A stretch of 64,000 nucleotides of DNA from positions 1-64,000 of the forward strand of contig NZ_JFJY01000008.1 of the NCBI RefSeq assembly GCF_002115785.1, written 5' to 3'. The notes under the pieces are model-generated. The model was not told the DNA's origin. It saw only the letters and a list, made by a program, of their open reading frames with translations, and ran no database searches. Below are positions 34,399 through 42,870 of this stretch, in pieces (position 1 is the stretch's first letter; every line of letters starts with the position of its first letter). Position numbers and translations under genes: made by a program. The DNA comes from Thalassospira sp. MCCC 1A03138 (lineage in GTDB: Bacteria; Pseudomonadota; Alphaproteobacteria; Rhodospirillales; Thalassospiraceae).

Positions 34399-35568
34399 TC
34401 AAACTGCCGATTTTTCGCCGGGCACCGTATGCGCAATCAGGTGATCGGCCACCGCAAGCAACGCATCACGCGGGCTGGCCCCGTTTTCCACCGCATCGGT
34501 ATAAATCTCGCGCTGGCGGCGTGCGCTTGTGCCGCGTTTGATAATGGTGCGCGCATGTTCGACTTCCGCGACACAGCCGAAATGCTCGGCATCCGGGCGG
34601 ATCAGTTCGATGATTTCTTCCAGCAGATCGGCATAGGGCACGATCTCCGCCCGGCCAAAATCGATCAGCCCGGTTTTATCCCCGGCGTCGCTGCCATACC
34701 GGCACGCCCGCCAGCGGTTTTCACGTACCAGCATGTTCGAATAAATCCGCCAGCGCTGGTTATTACGCCGCAAACGATACAGCATCCGCATCAGGCATCG
34801 CGTGATCGACGCCACACAGATCGCGTCTTCCAGATCGGTACAGACATCGGCAATCCGCATTTCAAGCGTCGGCCAACGATCACTGGGGCGCAAATCCCAC
34901 CAAAGCTTGGTGCCATCCTCGATCACCCCGGCCTGGATCAGCATATCGACATGACGGCGATATTCCGCCCACGATCCGAACACTTCGGGCAAACCGGTAC
35001 GCGGCAGGTTATCAAACACCGAAAGCCGGAAGGTCTGAAGCCCGGTATCACGCCCCCGCCAGAACGGCGAACTGGTCGTCAGTGCCAGAAGATGCGGCAG
35101 AAAATAGCTCGCCTGCGCCATCAGTTCGATCCGCAGGTCGTCATCCTCGATCCCGACATGCACATGCATGCCGCAAATCAGAAGCCGGTCAACAACCGTG
35201 CGAAGGTCCCGCGCAATCGTGCTGTAACGCTCGCCCTCGGTGTGTTTCTGGCTGTCCCATTGCGCAAACGGATGGGTCGATGCCGCCAGCAATGCCATGT
35301 CATAACGTGCGGCAATATCGGCAACCGTGCTGCGCATATGCGTCAACTGGTCGCGGGCCTCGGCCGCACTGTTGCAAACCTTGGTGCCGGTTTCGACCTG
35401 GCATCGCATGAACTCGCTTGATACCTGATCGCCCAGTTCGGCCTTGCAGTCTTTCAGAAAATCCGCTGCCGGGTCCGTCGCCAGATCGCGACTTTCGCGG
35501 TCCACCAGCCAGAATTCTTCCTCGATCCCGATGGAAAAGCCCGGTTCGCGCGAATGGGACACCGCCAA
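34399..35568 (-). CDS. Carboxylate-amine ligase (YbdK/GCS2 family)
   Basis: A glutamate-cysteine-ligase-2 type ATP-dependent carboxylate-amine ligase of about 389 residues. The GCS2 signature starts at once (FSIGIEEEFWLVD, with the metal-binding Glu residues), followed by EFMRCQVETGTKVCNSAAEA, MHVHVGI, LALTTSSPFWRG and TLEMRIADVCTD. E. coli YbdK has weak gamma-glutamylcysteine activity; physiological product unknown. The likely start is TTG 35568, 7 bases after AGGAGA and 1 base after the stop of the amidohydrolase gene; GTG 35562 is an alternative. A longer frame to 35670 overlaps the upstream gene. The pair is translationally coupled, pointing to a shared glutamate-conjugate pathway. Confidence 0.88.
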   Translation of the reverse strand: MAVSHSREPGFSIGIEEEFWLVDRESRDLATDPAADFLKDCKAELGDQVSSEFMRCQVETGTKVCNSAAEARDQLTHMRSTVADIAARYDMALLAASTHPFAQWDSQKHTEGERYSTIARDLRTVVDRLLICGMHVHVGIEDDDLRIELMAQASYFLPHLLALTTSSPFWRGRDTGLQTFRLSVFDNLPRTGLPEVFGSWAEYRRHVDMLIQAGVIEDGTKLWWDLRPSDRWPTLEMRIADVCTDLEDAICVASITRCLMRMLYRLRRNNQRWRIYSNMLVRENRWRACRYGSDAGDKTGLIDFGRAEIVPYADLLEEIIELIRPDAEHFGCVAEVEHARTIIKRGTSARRQREIYTDAVENGASPRDALLAVADHLIAHTVPGEKSAV

Positions 35569-35569
35569 A

Positions 35570-36370
35570 TCAGTCTCTCCTGATTTTATAAAGGTTCGGG
35601 TCGGCCAGGATGTCGACAAACGCATCGCCAAGGATTTTGGCCCATTTCTCACATCCCGCATCAGTATCAATCAGATCCTGGCGGATTTCAATCGACACAC
35701 AGGGCAGCCCACCGGCTTCGCCGTGATGATCGATGGTGTAATCGGCCATATGCTGCCCGGAATAGGGTTCGTTATCACCAATCGTCAGATCGGGATTCTG
35801 TTCACGAAGTTTTGCCAGCAACGGTACGGGAATACGGTCATCCTGATCCCAAAGCACGCCGATCTCCCACGGGCGTTCAAATCCCTGAAACACCGGGGTA
35901 AAGCTGTGAATGGCGATCAGGGCCGGGACGATTTTATGCGCGTGGAAATTGGCAATCCGTTCCTCGATGGCCCCGTGATAGGGCAGGAAAATCTCGCGGA
36001 TGCGTTTCATATGATCAGAAGGGGAAACGTTTTTATTGCCCGGCACCACCGTCTGATCGGCGATTTCGGGCATTCCGGTCGGGTCCCAAAGCTGCCGGTT
36101 GCAATCAATCACCAGCCGCGAAAATCCGCCCAAAACCGCCGGGCAATCAAACCGTTCAACCAGAATTTCGGTCACCTTGCGCGCCCCGATATCCCAACCG
36201 ATATGGCGTTTGCGTTCTTCTTCCGGCAGGCCCAGCGTACCAAGGCTTTTGGGGATTTCGCGCGAAGCATGGTCACAGACAAAAAGCGAATGCCCCTTGC
36301 CGTTCTCGTTCAAAACCTCAAACGGTGCGGGATCATCATGGCCCAGCAGCGACCCGGTATGGTGGCTCAC
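35570..36370 (-). CDS. N-formylglutamate amidohydrolase family protein
   Basis: A 266-residue member of the N-formylglutamate amidohydrolase family (zinc amidase fold). Motifs seen are SLFVCDHASREIPKSLG, RHIGWDIGA, LVIDCNRQLWDPTGMPEIAD, ALIAIHSFTPVFQG with the conserved His, and HHGEAGGLPCVSIEIRQDL. The family hydrolyses N-formylglutamate in histidine degradation, but no hut genes are near. The start is GTG 36370, 7-8 bases after AGGAG; a longer frame to 36457 has no ribosome site. It is followed after 1 base by the carboxylate-amine ligase, so both probably act on one glutamyl-type compound (inference). Confidence 0.9.
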   Translation of the reverse strand: MSHHTGSLLGHDDPAPFEVLNENGKGHSLFVCDHASREIPKSLGTLGLPEEERKRHIGWDIGARKVTEILVERFDCPAVLGGFSRLVIDCNRQLWDPTGMPEIADQTVVPGNKNVSPSDHMKRIREIFLPYHGAIEERIANFHAHKIVPALIAIHSFTPVFQGFERPWEIGVLWDQDDRIPVPLLAKLREQNPDLTIGDNEPYSGQHMADYTIDHHGEAGGLPCVSIEIRQDLIDTDAGCEKWAKILGDAFVDILADPNLYKIRRD

Positions 36371-36612
36371 GCGAATTCTCCTGAAATTGGGGCAGCTTGA
36401 AATTTTCGGCTCCGGAACCGGCACGAACCGGCACATCGGACCCTGTTGAACTATCAATTTATTGCAGGACTGACAAGGTCGCCCGCACGTCCCTTTTACA
36501 ACAGTTCAACGGACACTTTGCAGCAACGCCAAACATCCCGTAAAGTGGTATGACCAATAAAACCAAACGCGTTTGTCGGCTGGAGTACAGTCGCTGCTGG
36601 AGTGTTCAGAAC

Positions 36613-37362
36613 ATGCCGCCTGTCAAACCTGTACCGTCTTCGGACACGGTTGATGCCAACCGGCCCAAAAGGATTGCCGATCAGGTTGCCGACAAGCTTC
36701 TCGACATGATCACTGCGGGCATGTTCCTGCCCGGTGACCGTCTGCCGGGCGAACGACAGCTTGCCGAGGACATGAAAGTCAGCCGCGTTTCGGTCCGTGC
36801 CGCCCTGCAAAAGCTTAAAACCCGTGGTTACCTGCGCGCGGTTCAGGGGGGCGGTACCGAAGTCCTGTCTTCGACCGGCGTCGAAATGGATACCGCGATG
36901 ACCGATCTTGTCCGGGACTCGCTTAACAATCTGCGCGACCTGCAGGAAATCCGCTGCACGCTCGAAACATGGGCCGCACGTCGGGCTGCCATCAATGCCA
37001 GTGACGAGGATATCGAACTTCTGCGCATCGCCTACCGGCAGGCTCACGATCCGCGTCGCGCGCCAAAATACCGTGCCGATGATGACCATCGCCTGCATAT
37101 GATGATCGGCCGTGCCAGCGGATCAATCATCTATTACCACGTCATGAAAATGCTGCACGATGTCCTGCAGGCCGCCCTGACCGAAATCCGCTTTAACAAT
37201 CTGTCCGGCCCGTCCTTTGACCGGATGGTGCAGGAACATCATTATGCGATTGTCGAAGCCATCGCCGCCCGCGACCCGGACGCCTCGGAAAAAGCCATGT
37301 CCGAACATTTGCAGGCGGTCATCGAATATTTCAAACTGGCCGCGGTGAACAAACCGAACTGA
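36613..37362 (+). CDS. GntR/FadR-family transcriptional regulator
   Basis: A 249-residue FadR-subfamily GntR regulator. The N-terminal winged helix domain has the standard IADQVADKLLDMITAGMFLPGDRLPGERQLAEDMKVSRVSVRAALQKLK; a wing GYLRAVQGGGTEV follows. The helical FCD effector domain runs from about 85 to 240, with metal-site residues such as DDDHRLHMMIG and EHHYAIVEAI. Members respond to organic acids. The gene ends 61 bases before the glycerate 2-kinase gene on the same strand, so it probably regulates that gene and itself. ATG 36613 is preferred; the frame is open to 36550. TTTTACAA occurs upstream at 36494-36501. Confidence 0.92.
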   Translation: MPPVKPVPSSDTVDANRPKRIADQVADKLLDMITAGMFLPGDRLPGERQLAEDMKVSRVSVRAALQKLKTRGYLRAVQGGGTEVLSSTGVEMDTAMTDLVRDSLNNLRDLQEIRCTLETWAARRAAINASDEDIELLRIAYRQAHDPRRAPKYRADDDHRLHMMIGRASGSIIYYHVMKMLHDVLQAALTEIRFNNLSGPSFDRMVQEHHYAIVEAIAARDPDASEKAMSEHLQAVIEYFKLAAVNKPN

Positions 37363-37423
37363 GCCGCAAATACAAAGACAATTACAAGAACGATAAAAAT
37401 ACGACCATTCAGGGAAACCAGAC

Positions 37424-38686
37424 ATGACGACATCGCGCGACACGCTTTTGCAGTTGATGGATGCCGCCCTTAAGGCCGCCGATCCTGCGGTCCAGATTCC
37501 GCGCAACCTGCCGACAAAGCCCAAGGGCAAAACCATCGTCATCGGTGCGGGCAAGGCATCGGCCAATATGGCGCAGGCGTTTGAAAAGGCATGGGATGGC
37601 GATATTTCCGGTCTGGTCGTCACCCGCTATGGTCATGCCGTCCCGTGCGAGAAAATCGAAATTGTCGAAGCCTCCCACCCGGTCCCCGATGCCGCCGGGC
37701 AAAAGGCCGCCCAGCGTATTCTCGATATCGTCAAATCCGCTGGTCCCGATGATCTGGTGGTCTGCATGATTTCGGGCGGCGGATCGGCCCTGCTGGCCCT
37801 GCCCGGTCCGGGCCTGACACTCGAAGACAAACAGGCAATCAGCAAGGCCCTGCTTCATAGCGGTGCAACCATTTCCGAAATGAACTGTGTGCGCAAACAC
37901 CTGTCCGCGATCAAGGGCGGCAGGCTGGCCGCCGCCTGTGCCCCCGCACGCATGGTGACCTATCTGGTATCCGATGTGCCGGGCGACGATCCGGCGATCA
38001 TCGCATCCGGTCCCACGGTTGCCGATCCGACAACCGGGCAGGATGCGCTTGATATCATCCGCCGTTACCGGATCGAAATCCCGCTCGCCGCGACCGAACT
38101 TCTAAATAACGACATCCATGAAACCGTCAAACCGGGCGACAAGTGCCTTGACGGGCATGAAGTGATCATGCTGTCACGCCCGCAGGACAGTCTGGAGGCC
38201 GCAGCCAAAGTCGCCCGCGACCTTGGCATCAATCCGGTCATTCTGGGCGATGCCATCGAAGGCGAAGCCCGCGAGGTCGCCATCGTCCATGCCGGGATCG
38301 CCCATCAGGTCGCCAGTCACGGCCAACCCGCCGCCAGACCCTGCGTGCTGCTATCGGGCGGGGAAACAACCGTCACGGTCCGCGCCAAGGGGGGCCGTGG
38401 TGGCCGCAACAGCGAATTTCTGCTCTCCCTCCTGATCCAGTTCCGCGATCACGCCGGGTTCAGCGCGCTTGCGATTGATACCGACGGTATTGACGGCAGC
38501 GAAGATAACGCCGGTGCCATCATCGACCCGACAAGCTGGCAAAAGGCGATTTCAGCCGGTATCGATCTGCGGGAATATCTGGCCAATAACGACGCCTATA
38601 GCGCATTCGCCAAAATCGACGATCTCCTGATCACCGGCCCGACGCTGACCAACGTGAACGACTTCCGCGCCATCCTGATCGAATAA
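37424..38686 (+). CDS. Glycerate 2-kinase (MOFRL/GK-II family; TtuD-like)
   Basis: A 420-residue class II glycerate kinase, often annotated hydroxypyruvate reductase TtuD. The family phosphorylates D-glycerate, feeding glyoxylate/tartrate-derived carbon into glycolysis. The N-terminal DUF4147 domain has TIVIGAGKASANMAQAFE, EASHPVPD, VVCMISGGGSALLALPGPG and NCVRKHLSAIKGGRLA. The C-terminal MOFRL domain has LLSGGETTVTVRAKGGRGGRNSEF and the substrate/ATP-site DTDGIDGSEDNAGAI. It directly follows a GntR regulator. The hydroxypyruvate isomerase gene at 44019-44807 belongs to the same glyoxylate/glycerate route but is now 5.3 kb away, separated by an ior cassette. Confidence 0.94.
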   Translation: MTTSRDTLLQLMDAALKAADPAVQIPRNLPTKPKGKTIVIGAGKASANMAQAFEKAWDGDISGLVVTRYGHAVPCEKIEIVEASHPVPDAAGQKAAQRILDIVKSAGPDDLVVCMISGGGSALLALPGPGLTLEDKQAISKALLHSGATISEMNCVRKHLSAIKGGRLAAACAPARMVTYLVSDVPGDDPAIIASGPTVADPTTGQDALDIIRRYRIEIPLAATELLNNDIHETVKPGDKCLDGHEVIMLSRPQDSLEAAAKVARDLGINPVILGDAIEGEAREVAIVHAGIAHQVASHGQPAARPCVLLSGGETTVTVRAKGGRGGRNSEFLLSLLIQFRDHAGFSALAIDTDGIDGSEDNAGAIIDPTSWQKAISAGIDLREYLANNDAYSAFAKIDDLLITGPTLTNVNDFRAILIE

Positions 38687-39089
38687 CCGGGACCTGCACC
38701 CCCACCAACCCTGCTTTTACAATGGCTCGTTGTAAAAGCAGGCATGCCCTTTCACGCCCGATAACATCGGGCGGCTCAACCGGCAATGATGTCCCGAACT
38801 GGTGGATGTTAACCGGTTCACCCTGTTTCATACGCTGGCGAACAAACTCCATACGCTGACTTATGGAAAGCTCTCCCAAGTCCGGACATAGTCTTTTTCA
38901 TAGCAGAAAAGCCAAGCTGACAAGCTGCTACGTGTTGAAGAGATGCCTGAAGCCGGATTGCATCATGTCGAGTTGAACCACGCTCTGACGGTCGTGATCC
39001 CGAACAAGGCTGCGTTGTCCGGGTGATGTCTATCAAGTCCCCCAACTGTCACCCGGACAGCATTCCTTTGTGGGAAGCAAGAGCAAGCC
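38687..39089. other. Gene-poor junction between glycerate kinase and ior cassette
   Basis: A 403-base gap. It contains a perfect 13-base inverted repeat at 38710-38742. It also contains a minus-strand open stretch (about 38760-38880) whose translation begins LSISQRMEFVRQRMKQGEPV, vaguely like the N-terminal helix-turn-helix of a regulator, but with no intact gene. Probably a remnant at an insertion junction. Confidence 0.4.
38710..38742. repeat. Perfect 13-base inverted repeat
   Basis: CCTGCTTTTACAA, seven bases, then TTGTAAAAGCAGG, 23 bases after the glycerate kinase stop. There is no T-run after it, so it is not a standard terminator. It may be a factor-dependent terminator hairpin, an operator (TTTTACAA also occurs before the GntR gene at 36494) or an element end. 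Confidence 0.6.
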
Positions 39090-40061
39090 ATGAGCAATCA
39101 ACTTTCCGCTTTACTGGCCCTATGGCGACAGCACAGGGACGAAACCGAATGGGTCCTCGGTACCGTTTATCGTACCGAAGGCTCCGCCTACAGCAAGGCC
39201 GGGACAATGATGCTGATAAATGGAAAAGGTCAGCAATTCGGGCTGCTCAGTGGTGGCTGTATTCAGGCCGACATTGCCCGGAATGCCCGCAAGGCAATCG
39301 TCACCGGCCAAACTGTCATGCTTGTCTACGATGGCAGTGACGAGGACGATTTGTCTTTCAGGCTTGGTATCGGATGTGGCGGCACGGTCTATATAATGCT
39401 CCAGCCCGTCATACCCGCCAATGACCTTGACCTAAGCAGCCTTCACACAGCACTTTCCCTACGTCAAAGCGGTTTCTACCGGCAGAAAATCGGCGACGTG
39501 ATCAGTCGCTTCGAACCGGACCATGTATCCGGGCAGTCGGCGTCGTGGATTGAAAATCACGAAGATGGCGACTGGTTGGTGACGCCGGTTTTGCCAGAAC
39601 CCCACATACTGGTTGTGGGTGGCGGTGTCGATGCTCGCCCGGTGGTGAATATCGCTCTGGAAATGGGGTGGCAGGTAACTCTCGTTGATCCTCGTAGCGC
39701 CAATGCAAGACGTGAACATTTTCCGCCTGCTTCCAATATCCTTCGAACCATTGATCACAGTCTCGCAACCTATGTGCAGGACAAGAGGATCGAAGCCGCC
39801 ATCCTGATGGCACATAGCGTCACCATTGATGCTCGGGCACTCGCAATTCTGAGCCATGCACCACTTCGTTATCTGGCTGCACTCGGCCCAAAACACCGCT
39901 TTGCCGATATCCTTCAGCACGCAGGCATTCGTACCAGTGATCTGCCGTTCACAGTAGCAAGCCCCGCCGGACTGCCTATTGGCGGACGCCTTCCCGAAAG
40001 CATCGCTCTTTCGATACTGGCAGGCGTGCACTCAGCTCTTTTTGCCAGTCATTCGACCTGA
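39090..40061 (+). CDS. XdhC-family molybdenum cofactor insertion protein
   Basis: A 323-residue XdhC/CoxF-type protein. XdhC binds molybdenum cofactor, promotes its sulphuration and hands it to the apo molybdenum hydroxylase. The N-terminal XdhC/CoxI domain contains TVYRTEGSAYSKAGTMML, LLSGGCIQADIARNA and GIGCGGTVYIML; the C-terminal Rossmann-like domain has HILVVGGGVDARPVVNIALEMGW and LAALGPKHRF. It is the first gene of a cassette with the two subunits of an isoquinoline 1-oxidoreductase-like enzyme 62 bases downstream, which fits its chaperone role. Base composition is less GC-rich than the core genes. Confidence 0.92.
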   Translation: MSNQLSALLALWRQHRDETEWVLGTVYRTEGSAYSKAGTMMLINGKGQQFGLLSGGCIQADIARNARKAIVTGQTVMLVYDGSDEDDLSFRLGIGCGGTVYIMLQPVIPANDLDLSSLHTALSLRQSGFYRQKIGDVISRFEPDHVSGQSASWIENHEDGDWLVTPVLPEPHILVVGGGVDARPVVNIALEMGWQVTLVDPRSANARREHFPPASNILRTIDHSLATYVQDKRIEAAILMAHSVTIDARALAILSHAPLRYLAALGPKHRFADILQHAGIRTSDLPFTVASPAGLPIGGRLPESIALSILAGVHSALFASHST

Positions 40062-40123
40062 ACTGGCAGTTTTTCTACCGGCAGCCTTATCGCAGATAGC
40101 CAACCCTCATAAAGGAATAAACC

Positions 40124-40576
40124 ATGACAGCGTTTAAGCTAAATGGACGTGCAGTAGATGTCGATGCAGCACCAGATACGCCACTGCTATGGGTCATACG
40201 TGAACACCTTAAACTTACGGGCACCAAGTTCGGTTGCGGTGTCGCACAATGCGGCGCATGCACGGTTCATATTGACGGGGAAGCAACACGCTCCTGCGTC
40301 ACCTGGCTTGAAGACGTGGAAGGCAGCGAAGTCACCACCATCGAGGGCCTGTCGCCGGATGCCAGTCATCCGCTACAGAAGGCCTGGATCGCCGAGCAGG
40401 TGCCGCAATGCGGTTACTGTCAGTCAGGACAGATCATGCAGGCAGCAACCCTCCTTGAAAACACCCCCAACCCCACCCGCGAGGAAATCATCGAACATAT
40501 GGATGGCAATATCTGCCGCTGCGGCACGTATGTCCGGATCATTGCCGCCATCCAGCGCGCCGCAAAGGAGGTTTGA
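40124..40576 (+). CDS. iorA: (2Fe-2S) small subunit of molybdenum hydroxylase, IorA-like
   Basis: A 150-residue small subunit of the xanthine-oxidase family, most like isoquinoline 1-oxidoreductase alpha subunit. The plant-ferredoxin-type cluster ligands are in [18 protein letters not shown] and the following RSC; the second, helical-domain cluster is in [13 protein letters not shown] and [12 protein letters not shown]. It passes electrons from the molybdenum subunit to the acceptor. There is no signal peptide; it would be co-exported with the Tat-bearing large subunit. The large subunit begins 3 bases after its stop. Confidence 0.94.
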   Translation: MTAFKLNGRAVDVDAAPDTPLLWVIREHLKLTGTKFGCGVAQCGACTVHIDGEATRSCVTWLEDVEGSEVTTIEGLSPDASHPLQKAWIAEQVPQCGYCQSGQIMQAATLLENTPNPTREEIIEHMDGNICRCGTYVRIIAAIQRAAKEV

Positions 40577-40579
40577 AAA

Positions 40580-42808
40580 ATGACCAGAACAACAGAACCG
40601 GTAAACCTTCGCTGCCGGGCGATCTCGCGGCGCAGCTTTCTGATTTCAGCAGGTAGCGTCGGTGTCGCGGTTGCCTTCGGCAGCCTGCCGGGTCAGGCAT
40701 TTGGTGCGATGATGGCATCGTCGGTCGACGGCAATTATCTTCCGAATGCCTGGGTGTCCATTTCGCCTGACGGGACCGTTACGATCATGTCTCCCGCCTC
40801 CGAGATGGGGCAAGGCATCATGACAACACTGCCGCTCCTGATCGCCGAGGAAATGGATGCCAATTGGGATGATGTGAAAATTGTGCAAGCGCCCTCTGAC
40901 GCTGAAACATTCGGGAACCCTGGTTTTTACGGCGTTCAATTGACAGGTGGCAGCGAATCCACGCGCGGTTATTTTACCCCGTTACGATTGATCGGTGCGC
41001 AAACACGCCAGGTAATACTGGCAAGCTGCGCAACCCTTTTGAACGTCCCGCAAAGCGAGCTTTCCACCGAACCCGGCAAGGTCGTCCACTCGCTCTCGGG
41101 CCACTCCCTTGGGTTTGGTGATATCGCTGCGAAGGGTGTTCTTCCCGATATCCTGCCACAGGTCACCGAAGCGGACCTCAAGACACCGGAACAGTGGCGT
41201 TATATTGGCAGGCGCGATATCCCGCGCATCGATGTCCCGGCAAAAGTCAATGGAAGCGGGATATATGGTATCGATGTCCAGCTTTCAGACATGCTCTATG
41301 GCGCGGTATTGCGTCCGCCCGTACAGGGTGAAAAGCCGGAAACCATTGATGACGAAGCGGCATGGGCGGTACCGGGTATCACACATATCGTTCCGCTATC
41401 CTATGGTGTCGGGATTATTGGTGAAACGGTCGAAGCGACAAAGCGCGCAAAGGACCTTTTGCAGGTAAGCTGGACCACATCATCAAGGGTGCGAAACTAC
41501 ACAAGCGACCAGTTACTCGAACAGTATCGCAAGGTGGGGAATGACCTGTCTCAGGCGGGTGTCGAAGCCCATGCGCAAGGCGATACCGAAACCGCCATGC
41601 GCAATGCCACAACCGTAATTGAGGTCGATTACATGAGCGACCTTATCTATCACGCAACGATGGAACCGATGAATGCCACAGCACAGGTGACCGGCGATAC
41701 AGTGGAAGTCTGGGCACCGACACAAGGCCCGACAGGCACCCAACGCTTTGCCGCCAATGTCATCGGCACAACGCCCGACAAGGTCAAAGTGAACACCACT
41801 CTGCTTGGTGGCGGGTTTGGCCGCAAGGCAGAAGCAGACTTCATTATCGATGCGGTGTCATTGGCCAAAGAATCCGGGGGACGGCCGGTCAAAGTCATCT
41901 GGAGCCGCGAAGACGATGTGAGACATGACAAGTTTCGCCCGCTTGAAGCACAACACATTCAGGTCGGACTTGACGCTGATGGTAACATTACCGGTTGGCG
42001 GCACAGAATTGTTGCCGACTCTATTTTCGCACGCACAATGCCCGAATTATTCAAAGACATGGGTGGTCACGACGATGTCGTAACCGAAGGCGCACATTTC
42101 AATTATGCCGTTCCCGCGCACCGGATCGATTATATCCGTCAGGATAATGGTCTGGACATCGGTTTCTGGTTCGCTGTCGGGGTCGGCTACACCCGGTTCG
42201 GCATCGAATGCGTCATTGACGAAATCGCTGCTGTCAAAGGCAGTGATCCCGTGGAACTAAGACTAGAGCTTCTTAAAGACCAGCCCCGCGCCAGAAACGT
42301 CATCGAAACCGTTGCCCGTATGGCGGACTGGGACCGTCCCCGCGATGATCGCGCACTGGGCATTGCCTATGCTGATGCGTTCGGCTCACATTGCGCCCAA
42401 GTGGCCGAAGTATCCCTCAACCGGGAAACGGGCGAAATCCGGGTGCACAAGGTCTGGTGTGCGATTGATACCGGCGTCGCGGTCCAGCCACGCCATCTTG
42501 AGGGAATGATGATCGTCGGCATCACGAACGGCATAAGCCAGACATTGTTCGAGCAGATAAACATCGTCGACGGCGAAGTACAGGAAGGAAACTTCGACAC
42601 CTACAGGGTCATACGCATGTCGGATGCACCGGAAATCGAGGTCTCTGTTGTGCCGACACCGGGCAGCCCGGTCGGCGGCGCAGGTCAGGCAGGCCTTCCG
42701 CCCGTCGGTCCCGCGATTGCCAATGCAGTCGCCCGGCTAACCGGTGGTGTCAGGCTTCGGCATTATCCGTTCCTTCCTGAACGGGTACTGGAAGCATTGA
42801 ACGCCTGA
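40580..42808 (+). CDS. iorB: Molybdopterin large subunit, IorB-like, Tat-exported
   Basis: A 742-residue molybdopterin-cytosine-dinucleotide subunit of the isoquinoline 1-oxidoreductase/aldehyde dehydrogenase type. Residues 14-45 are a twin-arginine signal (AISRRSFLISAGSVG). The molybdopterin-binding domain is split as usual in this group; MSPASEMGQGIMTTLPLLIAEEMD and LLGGGFGRKAEADFIIDA are present. The C-terminal active-site loop reads GSPVGGAGQAGLPPVGPAIANAV: the Glu usual in GEPG-type motifs, the general base of the family, is Gln here. So catalysis may be altered. It is co-transcribed with xdhC and iorA. Substrate unknown; N-heterocycles and aldehydes are family substrates. Confidence 0.92.
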   Translation: MTRTTEPVNLRCRAISRRSFLISAGSVGVAVAFGSLPGQAFGAMMASSVDGNYLPNAWVSISPDGTVTIMSPASEMGQGIMTTLPLLIAEEMDANWDDVKIVQAPSDAETFGNPGFYGVQLTGGSESTRGYFTPLRLIGAQTRQVILASCATLLNVPQSELSTEPGKVVHSLSGHSLGFGDIAAKGVLPDILPQVTEADLKTPEQWRYIGRRDIPRIDVPAKVNGSGIYGIDVQLSDMLYGAVLRPPVQGEKPETIDDEAAWAVPGITHIVPLSYGVGIIGETVEATKRAKDLLQVSWTTSSRVRNYTSDQLLEQYRKVGNDLSQAGVEAHAQGDTETAMRNATTVIEVDYMSDLIYHATMEPMNATAQVTGDTVEVWAPTQGPTGTQRFAANVIGTTPDKVKVNTTLLGGGFGRKAEADFIIDAVSLAKESGGRPVKVIWSREDDVRHDKFRPLEAQHIQVGLDADGNITGWRHRIVADSIFARTMPELFKDMGGHDDVVTEGAHFNYAVPAHRIDYIRQDNGLDIGFWFAVGVGYTRFGIECVIDEIAAVKGSDPVELRLELLKDQPRARNVIETVARMADWDRPRDDRALGIAYADAFGSHCAQVAEVSLNRETGEIRVHKVWCAIDTGVAVQPRHLEGMMIVGITNGISQTLFEQINIVDGEVQEGNFDTYRVIRMSDAPEIEVSVVPTPGSPVGGAGQAGLPPVGPAIANAVARLTGGVRLRHYPFLPERVLEALNA

Positions 42809-42836
42809 TGATCCGGCGATTTTTCCAGCATCATCA

Positions 42837-42870
42837 AGCCGCCTGCACAACGCAGGCGGCTATTTATTTG
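42837..42870. terminator. Terminator between iorB and araC-type gene
   Basis: AGCCGCCTGC-ACAAC-GCAGGCGGCT is a perfect 10-base stem followed by ATTTATTTG, 29 bases after the iorB stop; it overlaps the stop codon of the convergent AraC-type gene. Confidence 0.85.
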
